A stretch of 64,000 nucleotides of DNA, from contig NC_134569.1 in the NCBI RefSeq assembly GCF_050947875.1, forward strand, positions 204,656,127 to 204,720,126, read 5' to 3'. This document shows positions 43,455 through 53,535 of the stretch, piece by piece (position 1 is the stretch's first letter; every line of letters starts with the position of its first letter). Below the pieces are notes generated by a model. It ran no database searches. It had not been told where the DNA came from and saw only the letters and a program-made list of their open reading frames with translations. Source of the DNA: Dermacentor variabilis. Lineage: Eukaryota; Arthropoda; Arachnida; Ixodida; Ixodidae. Both the position numbers and the translations under genes were made by a program.

Positions 43455-45759
43455 TTCTGCTTTGCCTCTCCAGGTCAGTGAGCATGCATTGCAATTGGTC
43501 TCCTGAGTTACTAAGCAAGGCAATATCATCAGCGAATCGCAAGTTGCTAAGGTATTCTCCATCAACTTTTATCCCCAATTCTTCCCACTCCAGGCCTCTG
43601 AATACCTCCTGTAAACATGCTGTGAATAGCATTGGAGATATCGTATCTCCCTGTCTGACGCCTTTCTTTATAGGGATTTTGTTGCTTTCTTTGTGGAGGA
43701 CTACGGTGGCTGTGGAGCCGCTATAGATATCTTCCAGTATCTTTACATATGGCTCATCTACACCCTGATTCCGTAATGCCTCCATGACTGCTGAGGTTTC
43801 GACTGAATCAAACGCTTTCTCGTAATCAATGAAACCTATATATAACGGTTGGTTATATTCTGCACATTTCTCTATCACTTGATTGATAGTGTGAATATGG
43901 TCTATTGTTGAGTAGCCTTTACGGAATCCTGCCTGGTCCTTTGGTTGACAGATGTCTAAGGTGTTCCTGATTCTATTTGCGATTACCTTAGTAAGTACTT
44001 TGTAGGCAACGGACAGTAAGCTGATCGGTCTATAATTTTTCAAGTCTTTGGCGTCCCCTTTCTTATGGATCAGGATTATGTTAGCGTTCTTCAAAGATTC
44101 CGGTACGCTCGAGGTTATGAGGCATTGCGTATACAGGGTGGTCAGTTTCTCTAGAACAATCTTACCACCTTCCTTCAACAAATCTGCTGTTACCTGATCC
44201 TCCCCAGCTGCCTTCCCCCTTTGCATAGCTCCTAAGGCTTTCTTTACTTCTTCTGGCGTTACCTGTGGGATTTCGAATTCCTCTAGGCTATTCTCTCCTC
44301 CACTATCGTCGTGGGTGCCACTGGTACTGTATAAATCTCTATAGAACTCCTCAGCCACTTGAACTATCTCATCCATATTAGTAACGATATTGCCGGCTTT
44401 GTCTCTTAACGCACACATCTGATTCTTGCCTATTCCTAGTTTCTTCTTCACTGTTTTTAGGCTTCCTCCGTTCCTGAGAGCCTGTTCAATTCTATCCAAA
44501 TTATAGTTCCTGATGTCCGCTGTCTTACGCTTGTTGATTAACTTAGAAAGTTCTGCCAGTTCTATTCTAGCTGTAGGGTTAGAGGCTTTCATACATTGGC
44601 GTTTCTTGATCAGATCTTTCGTCTCCTGCGATAGCTTACTGGTTTCCTGTCTAACGGAGTTACCACCGACTTCTATTGCGCACTCCTTAATGGTTCCCAT
44701 GAGATAGTCGTTCATTGCTTCAACACTAAGGTCCTCTTCCTGAGTTAAAGCCGAATACCCGTTCTGTAGCTTGATCCGGAATTCCTCTAGTTTCCCTCTT
44801 ACCGCTAATTCATTGATTGGCTTCTTGTGTACCAGTTTCTTTCGTTCCCTCCTCAAGTCTAGGCTAATTCGAGTTCTTACCATCCTATGGTCACTGCAGC
44901 GTACCTTGCCGAGTACGTCTACATCTTGTATGATGCCAGGGTTCGCGCAGAGTATGAAGTCGATTTCATTTCTAGTCTCACCATTCGGGCTCCTCCACGT
45001 CCACTTTCGACTAACCCGCTTGCGGAAAAAGGTGTTCATTATCCGCAGATTATTCTGTTCTGCAAACTCTACTAATAATTCTCCTCTGCTATTCCTAGAG
45101 CCTATGCCATATTCCCCCACTGACTTGTCTCCAGCCTGCTTCTTGCCTACCCTGGCATTGAAGTCGCCCATCAGTATAGTGTATTTTGTTTTGACTTTAC
45201 CCATCGCCGATTCCACGTCTTCATAAAAGCTTTCGACTTCCTGGTCATCATGACTGCATGTAGGGGCATAGACTTGTACCACCTTCTATTTGTACCTCTT
45301 ATTAAGTTTCACAACAAGACCTGCCACCCTCTCGTTAATGCTATAGAATTCCTGTATGTTACCAGCTATTTCCTTATTAATCAGGAATCCGACTCCTAGT
45401 TCTCGCCTCTCCGCCAAGCCCCGGTAACACAGTACATGCCCGCTTTTTAGCACTGTATATGCTTCTTTTGTCCTCCTAACCTCACTGAGCCCTATTATAT
45501 CCCATTTACTACCCTCTAATTCCTCCAATAATACTGCTAGACTCGCCTCACTAGATAGCGTTCTAACGTTAAACGTTGCCAGGTTCAGATTCCAATGGCG
45601 GCCTGTCCGGAGCCAGGTATTCTTAGCACCCTCTGCAGCGTTACAGATCTGACCGCCGCCGTGGTCAGTTGCTTCGCGGCTGCTGGGGACTGAGGGCCGG
45701 GGTTTGATTGTTGTATTCATATAGGAGGTTGTGGCCAAGTACTGCACCAGGGTGGCCAA
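43455..45759 (-). pseudogene. RTE ORF: endonuclease plus reverse transcriptase up to the inversion point
   Basis: The start at 45759 leads to NLATFNVRTLSSEASL and GLSEVRRTKEAY (endonuclease Asn and Glu). A TAG at about 45284 interrupts. From 45282 the frame is open for 615 codons: VQVYAPTCSHDDQE, MGDFNARVGKKQ, FILCANPG and KVRCSDHRMVRTRI (Asp-His), completing the APE-type endonuclease. RT follows with [59 protein letters not shown] and [16 protein letters not shown]. The last native residues are LTDLERQSR. All catalytic motifs of both enzymes are intact; only one stop codon and the inversion disable the copy. Confidence 0.9.
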
Positions 45760-45880
45760 TCCTGCTCTGGTGAGAGAGTGCGTTACCGGTTCTGGTCACC
45801 GGGATCAGGCCGCACTCCAGGCCTGTTTGTGCAATTTCTCAACACACGGTTTTTTTTTTTTATTTCCCGGAGGAGAATTG
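45760..45880 (-). other. RTE 5' UTR
   Basis: Between the tRNA-like head and the first ATG. Contains an oligo(T) run on the plus strand (45850-45861), i.e. oligo(A) in element sense, just after the tRNA-like part. Confidence 0.55.
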
Positions 45881-45944
45881 CGCGGCACCGGGATTTGAAT
45901 CACGGTCCCCTTGCACTGGAGACGGATACTCTACCGTCCCCGCA
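45881..45944 (-). promoter_or_regulatory. tRNA-like head (Pol III-type A/B box) at the RTE 5' end
   Basis: In element sense it starts GCGGGGACGGTAGAGTATCC and contains GATTCAAATCC (45891-45901), a match to the B-box consensus GWTCRANNC at normal tRNA spacing. The D-arm/anticodon-arm part resembles a tRNA (GGTAGAG). It abuts the RTE leader directly. It may be the true start of this RTE lineage or a second SINE family. Confidence 0.55.
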
Positions 45945-45954
45945 GGAGTTAAAT

Positions 45955-46132
45955 TAAAATTTGAATTATGGTGTTTTGCGTGATAAAAACCACTTTCTGA
46001 TTATGCACGCCGTAGTGGAGGACTCCGAAAATTTCGACCACCTGGGGTTCTTTAACGTGCACCTAATTCTAAGTACACGGGTGTTTTCGCATTTCGCCCC
46101 CATCGAAATGCGGCCGCCGTGGCCGGGGTCCG
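45955..46132 (-). mobile_element. Ruka-like SINE, tRNA head truncated, inside the chimera
   Basis: Reading the plus strand from 45955: AATTATGGTGTTTTGCGTGA (reversed SINE tail), GGGGTTCTTTAACGTGCACC, GCATTTCGCCCCCATCGAAA, CGGCCGCCGTGGCCGGGGTC. The upstream half of the tRNA part is absent. The next base (46133) is already RTE. Confidence 0.9.
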
Positions 46133-46788
46133 ATCTGCAGAAAACTAAAGTAATGTTTAACAGGCTCGGAAGAGAACAGCAGTTTACGATAGGTAGCGAA
46201 GCACTGGAAGGGGTAAGGGACTACATCTACTTAGGGCAGGTAGTGACCACGGATCCGGATCATGAGACTGAAATAACCAGAAGAATAAGAATGGGCTGGG
46301 GTGCGTTTGGGAGGCATTCTCAAATCATGAACAGCAGGTTGCCACTATCCCTCAAAAGGAAAGTGTATAACAGCTGTGTGTTACCAGTACTCACATATGG
46401 GGCAGAAACCTGGAGACTTACGAAAAGGGTTCTGCTGAAATTGAGGACGACGCAACGAGCTATGGAAAGAAGAATGATGGGTGTGACGTTAAGGGATAAG
46501 AAAAGAGCAGATTGGGTGAGGCAACAAACGCGGGTAAACGACATCTTAGTTGAAATCAAGAAAAAGAAATGGGCATGGGCCGGACATGTAATGAGGAGGG
46601 AAGATAACCGATGGTCACTAAGGGTTACGGACTGGATTCCAAGGGAAGGGATGCGTAGCAGGGGGCGGCAGAAAGTTAGGTGGGCGGATGACATTAAGAC
46701 GTTTGCAGGGACAACATGGCCACAATTAGTACATGACCGGGGTAGTTGGAGAAGTATGGGAGAGGCCTTTGCCCTGCAGTGGGCGTAA
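46133..46788 (+). pseudogene. RTE reverse transcriptase C-terminal part, plus strand
   Basis: Continues the RTE protein from just after the inversion break ([19 protein letters not shown]) to the normal end AFALQWA, stop at 46788. There are no internal stops: [36 protein letters not shown] and [15 protein letters not shown] are as in the copy at 34.6 kb. The ATG at 45961 lies in SINE sequence and is meaningless. The 3' tail is (GAT)n at 46794-46814. Confidence 0.9.
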
Positions 46789-48065
46789 CTAGGCTGATGA
46801 TGATGATGATGATGACTTGAGCGAAAGCTTCCTTGAGCTAGAGCACTTGAGCTAAAGGAAGCTTTAGCTCTGGCCCAACTCCGACGCGGCCTATTCAAAT
46901 ACATGTAAAAACGCAAAAACGTTTTTCTGAGATAACCCCTGGACCGATTTTGATGAAATTTGTTGCATTTGAGAGAGTAAGATAAATTCTAGTGACTGTT
47001 GGAAGCAGAATTTTGATTTAGGGCTTGAATTTTGTTAGAAAGATTTTCAAAAATTCAGAAGTTTGAAAAAAATAGAAGCATGAAGTTTACAAACTAATAG
47101 CTCTGCATCAAGAACAGATATCGCAGTTCTGTAAACGGCATCCATTAGATCATTCAAAGCGGACAAATATTATATGTCATTTTACATCTTACGTGAATTT
47201 GTTACATTGTTTACGAGAGTTCTGCAAAAGTTGTAATTACATATTACTACATTTCTTGAGATTCATGTGTAACATATCAATTTTGTCCGCTTTAGATGTG
47301 CTATCAGCTACAATTCACAGAATTGCGACATCATTTTTTCTTGTTCAGTTACAGAGTTGTAAACTTGATAGTTTCGTTTTCTGAAAATTTGCAATTTTTG
47401 TCAATTTTTTATAAAATATTGACGGCCTAACTCAAAAATTCGAAACCAACAGTCACCAGATTTTAAGTTTTTCTTTTAAATGCAGCAAACCCAGTCAAAT
47501 TTAGTGCAGTGGTTGCCGAGAAAAACGAATTCTCCTTTTAGATGTATTTAGATAGGAGCACCCGAGCTAAAGCTTCCTCTTAAGAGTGTAACGCAATGGA
47601 TTTCAAAGTTCCCTGACCGCTGTTACGCTTGCCGGCAACCGCAGCTTTCTTGCGGATGCGCGGAGCCGAGGCAATGGTGTTGTAAGAAAACGAGCCAGCC
47701 GCGCCGCCTGGAAACGGGATTTGTGTTTGAGTTTCCGCGCAACAGAATTAAGTTTTATACTATATTCAAATTAAACTCCGGCGCTATCATGTCTGCAGGT
47801 CATGTTAAAGTCGTACTTTACGATTTTTCAGAGGTATTTTACTTTGAGGAGTTCGATTAGTTCGGTAACGCATCTGCGCCACGCGGAGGACCTGTGTGGT
47901 TGTGGTTCGGAATTGATATTTCGCCTGGCGAGGCGGCAACCGTCGCAGGCATAGGAATTTGCGCGACACGGGGCCCTTAACGCAATCGCGTTAATACGAA
48001 TTCCATTGTTCCAGAATAGAATCGGGTGGAATATGAACATTATAAAGGACTCTTTATTGAAAGCA

Positions 48066-48422
48066 AAAAGGGAGCTTTAGGAAAAATAAGATAAGGAATT
48101 AGCAAACTCGAGGCTCCTCGGAATATGCGGTTCTGCATTATCATATAAAGTTTATAGAGGCAGTCTTGTTGGCCACGTGATCAGAAATGCGTGTTGTCTG
48201 CGACGAGTACAGAGTGAAAAGAAATAACTTTTTCCCTAGTTCGAATGGTCGCGGCAGATCAAACCACTTTTGTAGAAAGGAGGTTGGAATGAAACTTATA
48301 TATTAATGGGAAAATTAATAGAAAGAGGTGCTGCCTCCATGGTCGTCATCATCGTACTTTTTTATGTTGCGGAGAGGACGAAGGCACTTTAAGCGATCTA
48401 CAATTACCCCTTTCTTGCGCTG
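48066..48422. other. No recognisable gene between repeat copies A and B
   Basis: About 350 bp without coding or repeat identity. Confidence 0.5.
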
Positions 48423-48681
48423 CACTCTTAAACAAAATTACATCCTTTGGGTCGTATCTTGCCACACAACAATAATCGTCATCGTTCTCTCACTTCCTTT
48501 AATGCTACAATCCCGGTACTTCCAAGTTACGAACGGCATGCGCGTTATCAGCATGACAGAGCATTCTCGTCAAGAAAGTAGCGTGCGCAGTGTTTTGAAG
48601 AAAGGAAACGCAAGCAAGGCAAATGATTATTGTTGTGTGGCTGATATACACCCCAAAGGCTGCAACTGTTTTTAGAGTGTG
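48423..48681. repeat. 259-bp MITE with long inverted ends (repeat copy B)
   Basis: The left end CACTCTTAAACAAAATTACA and the right end, reversed CACACTCTAAAAACAGTTGC, begin inverted arms reaching CACACAACAATAATC on both sides. The same family as 41158-41415 and in the same position relative to the 2-kb repeat. Confidence 0.85.
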
Positions 48682-48789
48682 TATAATTGTTGGATGACTG
48701 TGTGCTGCTAGAAATACGCCTGACACTTCTAAATCCAACTGTGTGTGTGAAAACATTTATTGTAATGAGGTCCGGCGGCTCGACTTTTT

Positions 48790-49830
48790 AAGCCAAGGCG
48801 GGCTGCTCCCACGTTGGCACTGTCAGGCCAAGCCCTTCAGCGACATCATGGGCCCTCTGGACGGCCCTTAATTGGTCTTAAAACAATGGGCTTGGAATCC
48901 TTTCTTCCCTCTGCGTCCATTCTTCAACGATGTTGGGGAGAGTCGCGGGACACCCCACCAACATATGTTTGATTCCAATGATGCAATTACAATCGTTGCA
49001 TTTTATCTTAATCTCTCTCTGGATATATTTTATTAATGTGGTACGGCGTTGGATATGTACCTATTTGCAATAAGCGAAGTGAGACTGCCTGAGTCCTGTT
49101 CAGTTTTGAATGTAGCAATGGGAATTGCCTGCCTAATAGTAATGTTTGGTTATGTCATTGTAAGTTAATAAGTGATCTCTAGGTTCCCTGGCTTGATGGT
49201 CAACGGCTCAGTTGTGACTGTGACGGTTAGCAAGTCCTCGTGCGAAGTCATGAGCAACCTCATTGAGGTTTACCCTAGTCTCGTCCACTTCCCCATATGA
49301 GCAGGAAACCATCGGATTTCTGTTCTCATAATCCCAATGTCTTCAAAAATTTAGCTGCAACTCCAGCTACATAGTCTTTATCAAATCACTTTATAGCGGA
49401 TTTCGAATCACTGTAAATGCAGGTCCACTTATTACTCCTGATGGCTAGAGCAATTGACGCTTTTCCCGCCACCATGGGGTCCTTGGTAAAAATAGTTATA
49501 GCGTCTTGCGCCTTCCCTTGACAATTTGATAGAATGACCGTATATGCTTGTTTACCTTTCAACCAGGTTGCATCAGCTATAGCTGCCAGTTCGTTCTGCT
49601 GCTCTATTTCCTGCAAGAGTATTTTAGCTCTTGCCTTTCTCCTTTCGATATTATATTCTGGATGCATGTTTCTGGGGAGAGTGTTGGTTCTGATCTTGTT
49701 CCTAACTTCAGTCCTTAATTCGACTTCAGCCTCTATTGGGCTCCTTGATCTATTCAGCTCTACACCTATTGCCAGTAATATGTTCCTGCCAGCTCGTGTT
49801 TTTGTCAATCTTTCGTGTTGCGCTCGCTGT
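48790..49830 (-). pseudogene. I-clade ORF2 RNase H and C-terminal tail
   Basis: The open piece 49808-49386 includes AYTVILSNCQGKAQDAITI, MVAGKASIALAI (Glu motif) and CIYSDSKSAIK (Asp motif) of RNase H. After frameshifts a CNDC..H..C-type zinc stretch is readable near 48960-49010. The conserved end RAVQRAHDVAEGLGLTVPTW lies at about 48800-48880. RNase H removes the RNA strand during element copying. Not functional here. Confidence 0.75.
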
Positions 49831-50423
49831 TTGGCCTCCGCGATTTCTTCCTTGTGTTATGCACCCCTAGACTCATGAGTTTGTCTGTTGCAGCTTTACT
49901 GGGTTTCCCTAGGGCTACATTAACAAGCTTCTTGAGCATCACATGAAGTTTGTTAAGTTCTGCCTGCTTCCATTTGAATAATCCAGCCACATAAGTGAAG
50001 TGACAGAGAGCAAAGGCGTGTATTAGCCTCGAAGCGCTGTCTTCTCCTGTGACTCTGTTTCTATTGGTAATTATCCTTAGTAACCTAATGACTTCATCTA
50101 TTTTATTCGAGATATGTTGTATTGTTCTATAGTTAGCATTGTTTCCTTCTATGTGATAACCAAGAACCTTGATTTTTTCAACTAGCATGATTCTGGATCC
50201 TTCATGAGCGTATAAGCACACTCTTGGCTCATCTTCCGGAATGTAACCTCTTGGTTTACGACCTTTTCTGCGATGTTTAATAACCAAGAGTTCTGATTTT
50301 GCTGCCGAGCATTTCAACCCCATATCGTTCAGTGTGTTCTCTACAACATATAAAATTTCCTGTAATCTGGTCTCTCTGTCCTACATTACCGTTGGCACTC
50401 CATATGGTTATGTCGTCAGCATA
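49805..50423 (-). pseudogene. I-clade RT 3' half, from the catalytic YADD onward
   Basis: Begins at the right side of the Tigger insertion with YADDITIWSANGNVGQR (50423-50370). A frameshift leads into the open piece 50323-49805 (MGLKCSAAKSELLVIKHRRK, VEKIKVLGYHIEGN, NKIDEVIRLLRIITNR, FTYVAGLFKWKQAELNK). Catalytic aspartates are present. Confidence 0.8.
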
Positions 50424-50425
50424 TA

Positions 50426-51544
50426 CAGTGAACTCGCACTTGAGTGAACTTCAAGGGACCGAAGGAAATAGTTCACTTAACTGAAAGTTCACTAAACTGA
50501 ATATTCACGAGACCAATATAAGACATGGCATACAGAGTCAAAAGGTTGAAGTGCAATTCATGGAGCAAAAGACATAGCATCCATAGTGTTAGAAATGTGT
50601 GAAATGGAATTTGTACATATCAACAAGTACAAGGTTCATAACAGTTATAATGCTGCTTTTCTCACTTAGAAAAAAATCTCTAATCTTCTTCTGCACTTGT
50701 ACTTTTAAACACAGGAAGTAACAAAACTGTCCAAAGAGTCAATGTTTTTGTACACTTCTTCTGGTACAGCTTGCTGTTGAGACGCAAAGTCTCTCAACTT
50801 GCCTTATGTACCCTACAACCTCAGCTACAACCTCATCCCTCCAGTTTCTCGCTGCCTCTTGGTCGGCATCCTTGTTTTCACCGCAAATTTTTTTCCACGT
50901 GATCCCATGCCTATTCCGAAATCGTGTAAGCCATCCACTGCTTGCTTCGAAGCCGCGAACGTCCAGAAGAAGAGCAAATTCCTTCGCTTTGCCCTGTATC
51001 ATTGGGCCGGACAGTGGAATGTTTTGAGATCGTAGGTCGCGAAGCCATACCGCAACGGCATCGTCCACTTCTTTGAAGTACCCCGTGCAGAGTCGTTTCT
51101 TGGCGGGATTCATTGAAGTTTCTCCTTCAAGCTTAGATTTTTTTTCACAGTTGTTGACAACGTCGACGGTGCAATTCCATAGTCCTTTGAAACGTCCACT
51201 TGCCTTTGACCGTTGTCCAGGCGCTGAAGGATTTCAAGCTTGTCCGACAGAGACAACCGCTTCCGTTTCGTCACACTCATCTCGAAAGTGGGCACGCGAA
51301 TCGCCGTTGTTACTTAAAACTGGAAGGCTGAACGGAGCCGATGAAAAACACGCCACGTGGGTCGTAAAAATAAGCTTTGGTCCTCTGAACGACTTCGTTA
51401 AACTGAAATGTTGACTGTTCCGAAATTCGTTTAAGTGAAACATTTTTGCATAGAATCTATAAGAAAACTGCCGGGGATTTTTAAAAAGTTCGTTATTCTG
51501 AAATATTCGATAAAACCGACGTTCGTTCAACTGAGAGTTTACTG
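50426..51544 (-). mobile_element. Tigger/pogo-type DNA transposon, internally shortened, TA duplication
   Basis: Ends are CAGTGAACTCGCACTTGAGT and, reversed, CAGTAAACTCTCAGTTGAAC, flanked by TA at 50424-50425 and 51545-51546. It sits inside the I-clade RT: the codons on either side (HYVV / YADD) join when one TA and the element are removed. 1119 bp. It encodes only the DNA-binding half of the transposase. Confidence 0.92.
50739..51295 (-). pseudogene. Tigger-like transposase N-terminal (CENP-B-type DNA-binding domains)
   Basis: The first piece (51295-51110) is a pogo/CENP-B helix-turn-helix: KRKRLSLSDKLEILQRLDNG, VSKDYGIAPSTLSTTVKK. A frameshift at about 51110 leads to 51113-50739 with the second Tc5/CENP-B-type domain (VAVWLRDLRSQNIPLSGPMI, FEASSGWLTRFRNRHGITWK). 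It then ends within 40 codons. The DDE catalytic domain is absent altogether. In the family these domains bind the terminal repeats. Catalytic-domain loss makes this a non-autonomous derivative. Confidence 0.88.
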
Positions 51545-51546
51545 TA

Positions 51547-52367
51547 CCACATAATGTATACCTTCAATTTTCTCCAGATTTCCTGCAACCTTGGACATTG
51601 CTAAGTTGAATAGCATGGGTGAAAGCACAGCCCCTTGTGCAGTGCCCCTATTTCCCAAATTCTTAGCTTCTAATTTAAGCTCTCCCAGCATGAGTTGTGC
51701 AGTTCTGTTTCTAAAAAAAGTCCTTAATTATGTTAAAATGTTACTTACCGAACCCCATCTCCGACAGAACGCCAAGTATTGCCTTATGCTTTATACGATC
51801 AAAACATTTTTCCACATCCAATCCCAAAAGAGCTTTCGTATGTGCTGGCCTTGCCTGGATAAGTTGGTGTTTGATCAGCAGCATAGCATCCTGAGTTGAC
51901 AGCCCGGGACGAAAGCGGATCAAGTTGTATTGGAGGATTTCATTCTGGTCAACGTATTTCGTGACCCCATTTAGAATGACATGTTCCATAGCTTTACCTA
52001 GACATGACGTTAAGGATATAGGACGGAGGTAGTCCAGAAGTAGTTGTTTGCCTGGCTTTGGTATGAGGATAATATTGGCCACCCTCCATTCCTCTGAGTA
52101 TACCCATTTTCTCCAAAATATATTGAAAAGTTCAGTTCGATCAGAAATTGATTCATAATCTAAATTTCTTAATGTCTTGTTAGTTATTCCGTCAGGTCCA
52201 GCCACCAATCTACCATTAGGATTGTGAAGAGCCGCCCTCACTTCACTCTCAGTGAAGTTCCGGTCAAGTTCTTCACATATGCCTCCCGTATATTCGGGGC
52301 TCTCGTCTCCTTCGTTTACTTGTTTAAGTGGGAGATATTTGGCTGCGTGACTATCCATAATATCCAT
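51547..52367 (-). pseudogene. I-clade RT 5' half
   Basis: The open piece 52367-51741 has VRAALHNPNGRLVAGPDGI, NIILIPKPGKQLLLDYLRPI, FRPGLSTQDAMLLIKH and LLGLDVEKCFDRI (first catalytic Asp). After a frameshift at 51740 the text (GELKLEAKNLGNRG, AQGAVLSPMLFNLAMSK) runs to HYVV at 51547, where the Tigger element is inserted. Confidence 0.85.
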
Positions 52368-52400
52368 CTGTGTTTTATCCTAGCTTCCCTAATGAACTAA

Positions 52401-53535
52401 CTAACCTGTAGCTATTCTCTTGTTTGTCCTTGTTTCATTATCGTTGAGCAAGTGCTTGAAGAGGTTCCAGCGACCTCCACGTTTGAGTCTACCATCAACA
52501 GAGTTATAAATCTCATCCGACTGTTGCTTCGCGAGGGTTTTCGAGTGATCATCGATTTCTCTGTTTAATTGCGCTGTTTTTTTCTTCAGCCTTCTGGTAA
52601 ATCTTTGCGTTTTCCATCTCTGCAATATAGCCTGTTTGGCCTCAATCAGATGCGACAGCCTGCCCATAGCCTGAATATTTTCCTCTGTCCTGATTTCTTT
52701 AGTGGCCTCTTTGACGTCCTCTCTGAGCTGGATGACGCATGTCTGAAAGGGCTGCTGCTCGGCTCTAAAGGCCCCACTTTTCTTCTGTTCGCCCTGATTT
52801 TCCTGAATTGATACCAATCAGTGAGTTTGAAAGTTCGAGTTTCATGTCTCGGTATGCGTATGGTTATGTGCATGATGTAATCATCGCTGCCGAGATCCAT
52901 GTTTGAATTTTCCCAATTGGTACCTCTTGAGTTGTCCACAAAAGTAAGATCTGGTGTGGAGTCCCTGCTTGTGGACGTGCCACAACGGTTGGGATACGCC
53001 GGATCAGTAATCAAGCAGAACCCCATATCCATGGCGAGACTCCATAGCTCCTCTCCCTTCTTTCTGTTAAAAGTGTATCCCCATGTGTGATAAGGAGCAT
53101 TAAAGTCCCCTCCAGTAATGAGCGGGGAGTTTTTGGCAACCGAAAGCACCTTGTTGGAAAGAGCTCTGAACCTCTCTCTCTTGTCGTTAGGACTGCCGTA
53201 AATATTTAAGCAGAAAATGCTTTGCGTCTTACCTTCGCTCCTTTTAAGTATCATCTCAACAAGAATAAAATCAAACCTAGAATGTCTACGATTAATATCA
53301 TGCTCAATGTATGGCAACTTTTTATCAATGAGGGTCGCCACCCCCACCCCCATTTTTTGTCTCTACATATAGCTTTGTACCCAGTAAGCAGAATTTCGTC
53401 CGCTAAGGTTTCCTGAAGCATAATTACCTTCGGTCTGGCTCCAGATGACCTCATCACCTGTCGCAGTGCAGCTTTTTGGTGTTGGAACCCGCGACAATTC
53501 CATTGCCACACGTTAAATCCATGATTACTGTCCAT
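52401..53535 (-). pseudogene. I-clade ORF2 endonuclease and linker
   Basis: The start ATG at 53535 gives FNVWQWNCRGFQHQKAAL (Asn motif) and MLQETLADEILLTGYKA (Glu motif). A frameshift near 53340 leads into 53353-52646: GVGVATLIDKKLPYIEHDIN, LITGGDFNAPYHTWG and STPDLTFVDN. The end motif LGSDDYIMH has Asp where the catalytic His of SDH is expected. A further shift leads to the linker 52817-52401. APE-type endonuclease for target nicking, inactivated by the His change and frameshifts. Confidence 0.83.

Larger units (their letters stand above)
43455..46814 (+). mobile_element. RTE element with inverted 5' part and a SINE at the inversion junction
   Basis: Three parts sit inside one 8-bp duplication ACTTGAGC (43447-43454 and 46815-46822). 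First, 43455-45944 is the RTE 5' part on the minus strand, from inside RT back to the 5' end. Second, 45955-46132 is a Ruka-like SINE, minus strand, truncated at its tRNA head. Third, 46133-46814 is the RTE 3' part on the plus strand, ending in a (GAT)n tail. The RTE break is exact except for a loss of about 17 bp relative to the sister copy at 35.3 kb. This is the geometry of twin-priming 5' inversion with an added template jump. Confidence 0.85.
42742..47579. mobile_element. TTAA-targeted MITE, tandem dimer, with nested RTE chimera
   Basis: Outer ends are AAGGAAGCTTTAGCTCGGG and, reversed, GAGGAAGCTTTAGCTCGGGT, flanked by TTAA on both sides. Copy 1 occupies 42742-43454 plus 46823-46833 and copy 2 occupies about 46855-47579, both ~720 bp and clearly alike (ACCCCTGGACCGATTTTGAT, AAACCAACAGTCAC). 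About 20 bp of further terminal-repeat-like sequence joins them. TTAA duplication fits piggyBac- or Kolobok-type elements; no transposase is present. Confidence 0.85.
41416..48065 (+). repeat. ~2-kb repeat, copy A, opened by a 4.8-kb insertion
   Basis: 41416-42741 and 47580-48065 together match 48682-48740 plus 54205-55780 (copy B) in the same order. The shared text includes AAATACGCCTGACACTT, TCTCGCCCTAAC.TTTCA, AAGCCATCCGCTTA, GAGCCCGTAGAAAGAAAGCG and GATGCGCGGAGC.GAGGCAAT. The break lies at TTAA (42738-42741 and 47580-47583), which is single and uninterrupted in copy B at 55416-55419. Non-coding, nature unknown. The last ~120 bp (about 47945-48065) also recur at 61425-61545. Confidence 0.85.

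Noticed and set aside
44771..45226. 151-codon plus frame
   Set aside because: Antisense of the RTE endonuclease.
46794..46814. Stand-alone (GAT)n microsatellite
   Set aside because: It is the normal 3' tail of the RTE element, immediately followed by the target duplication.
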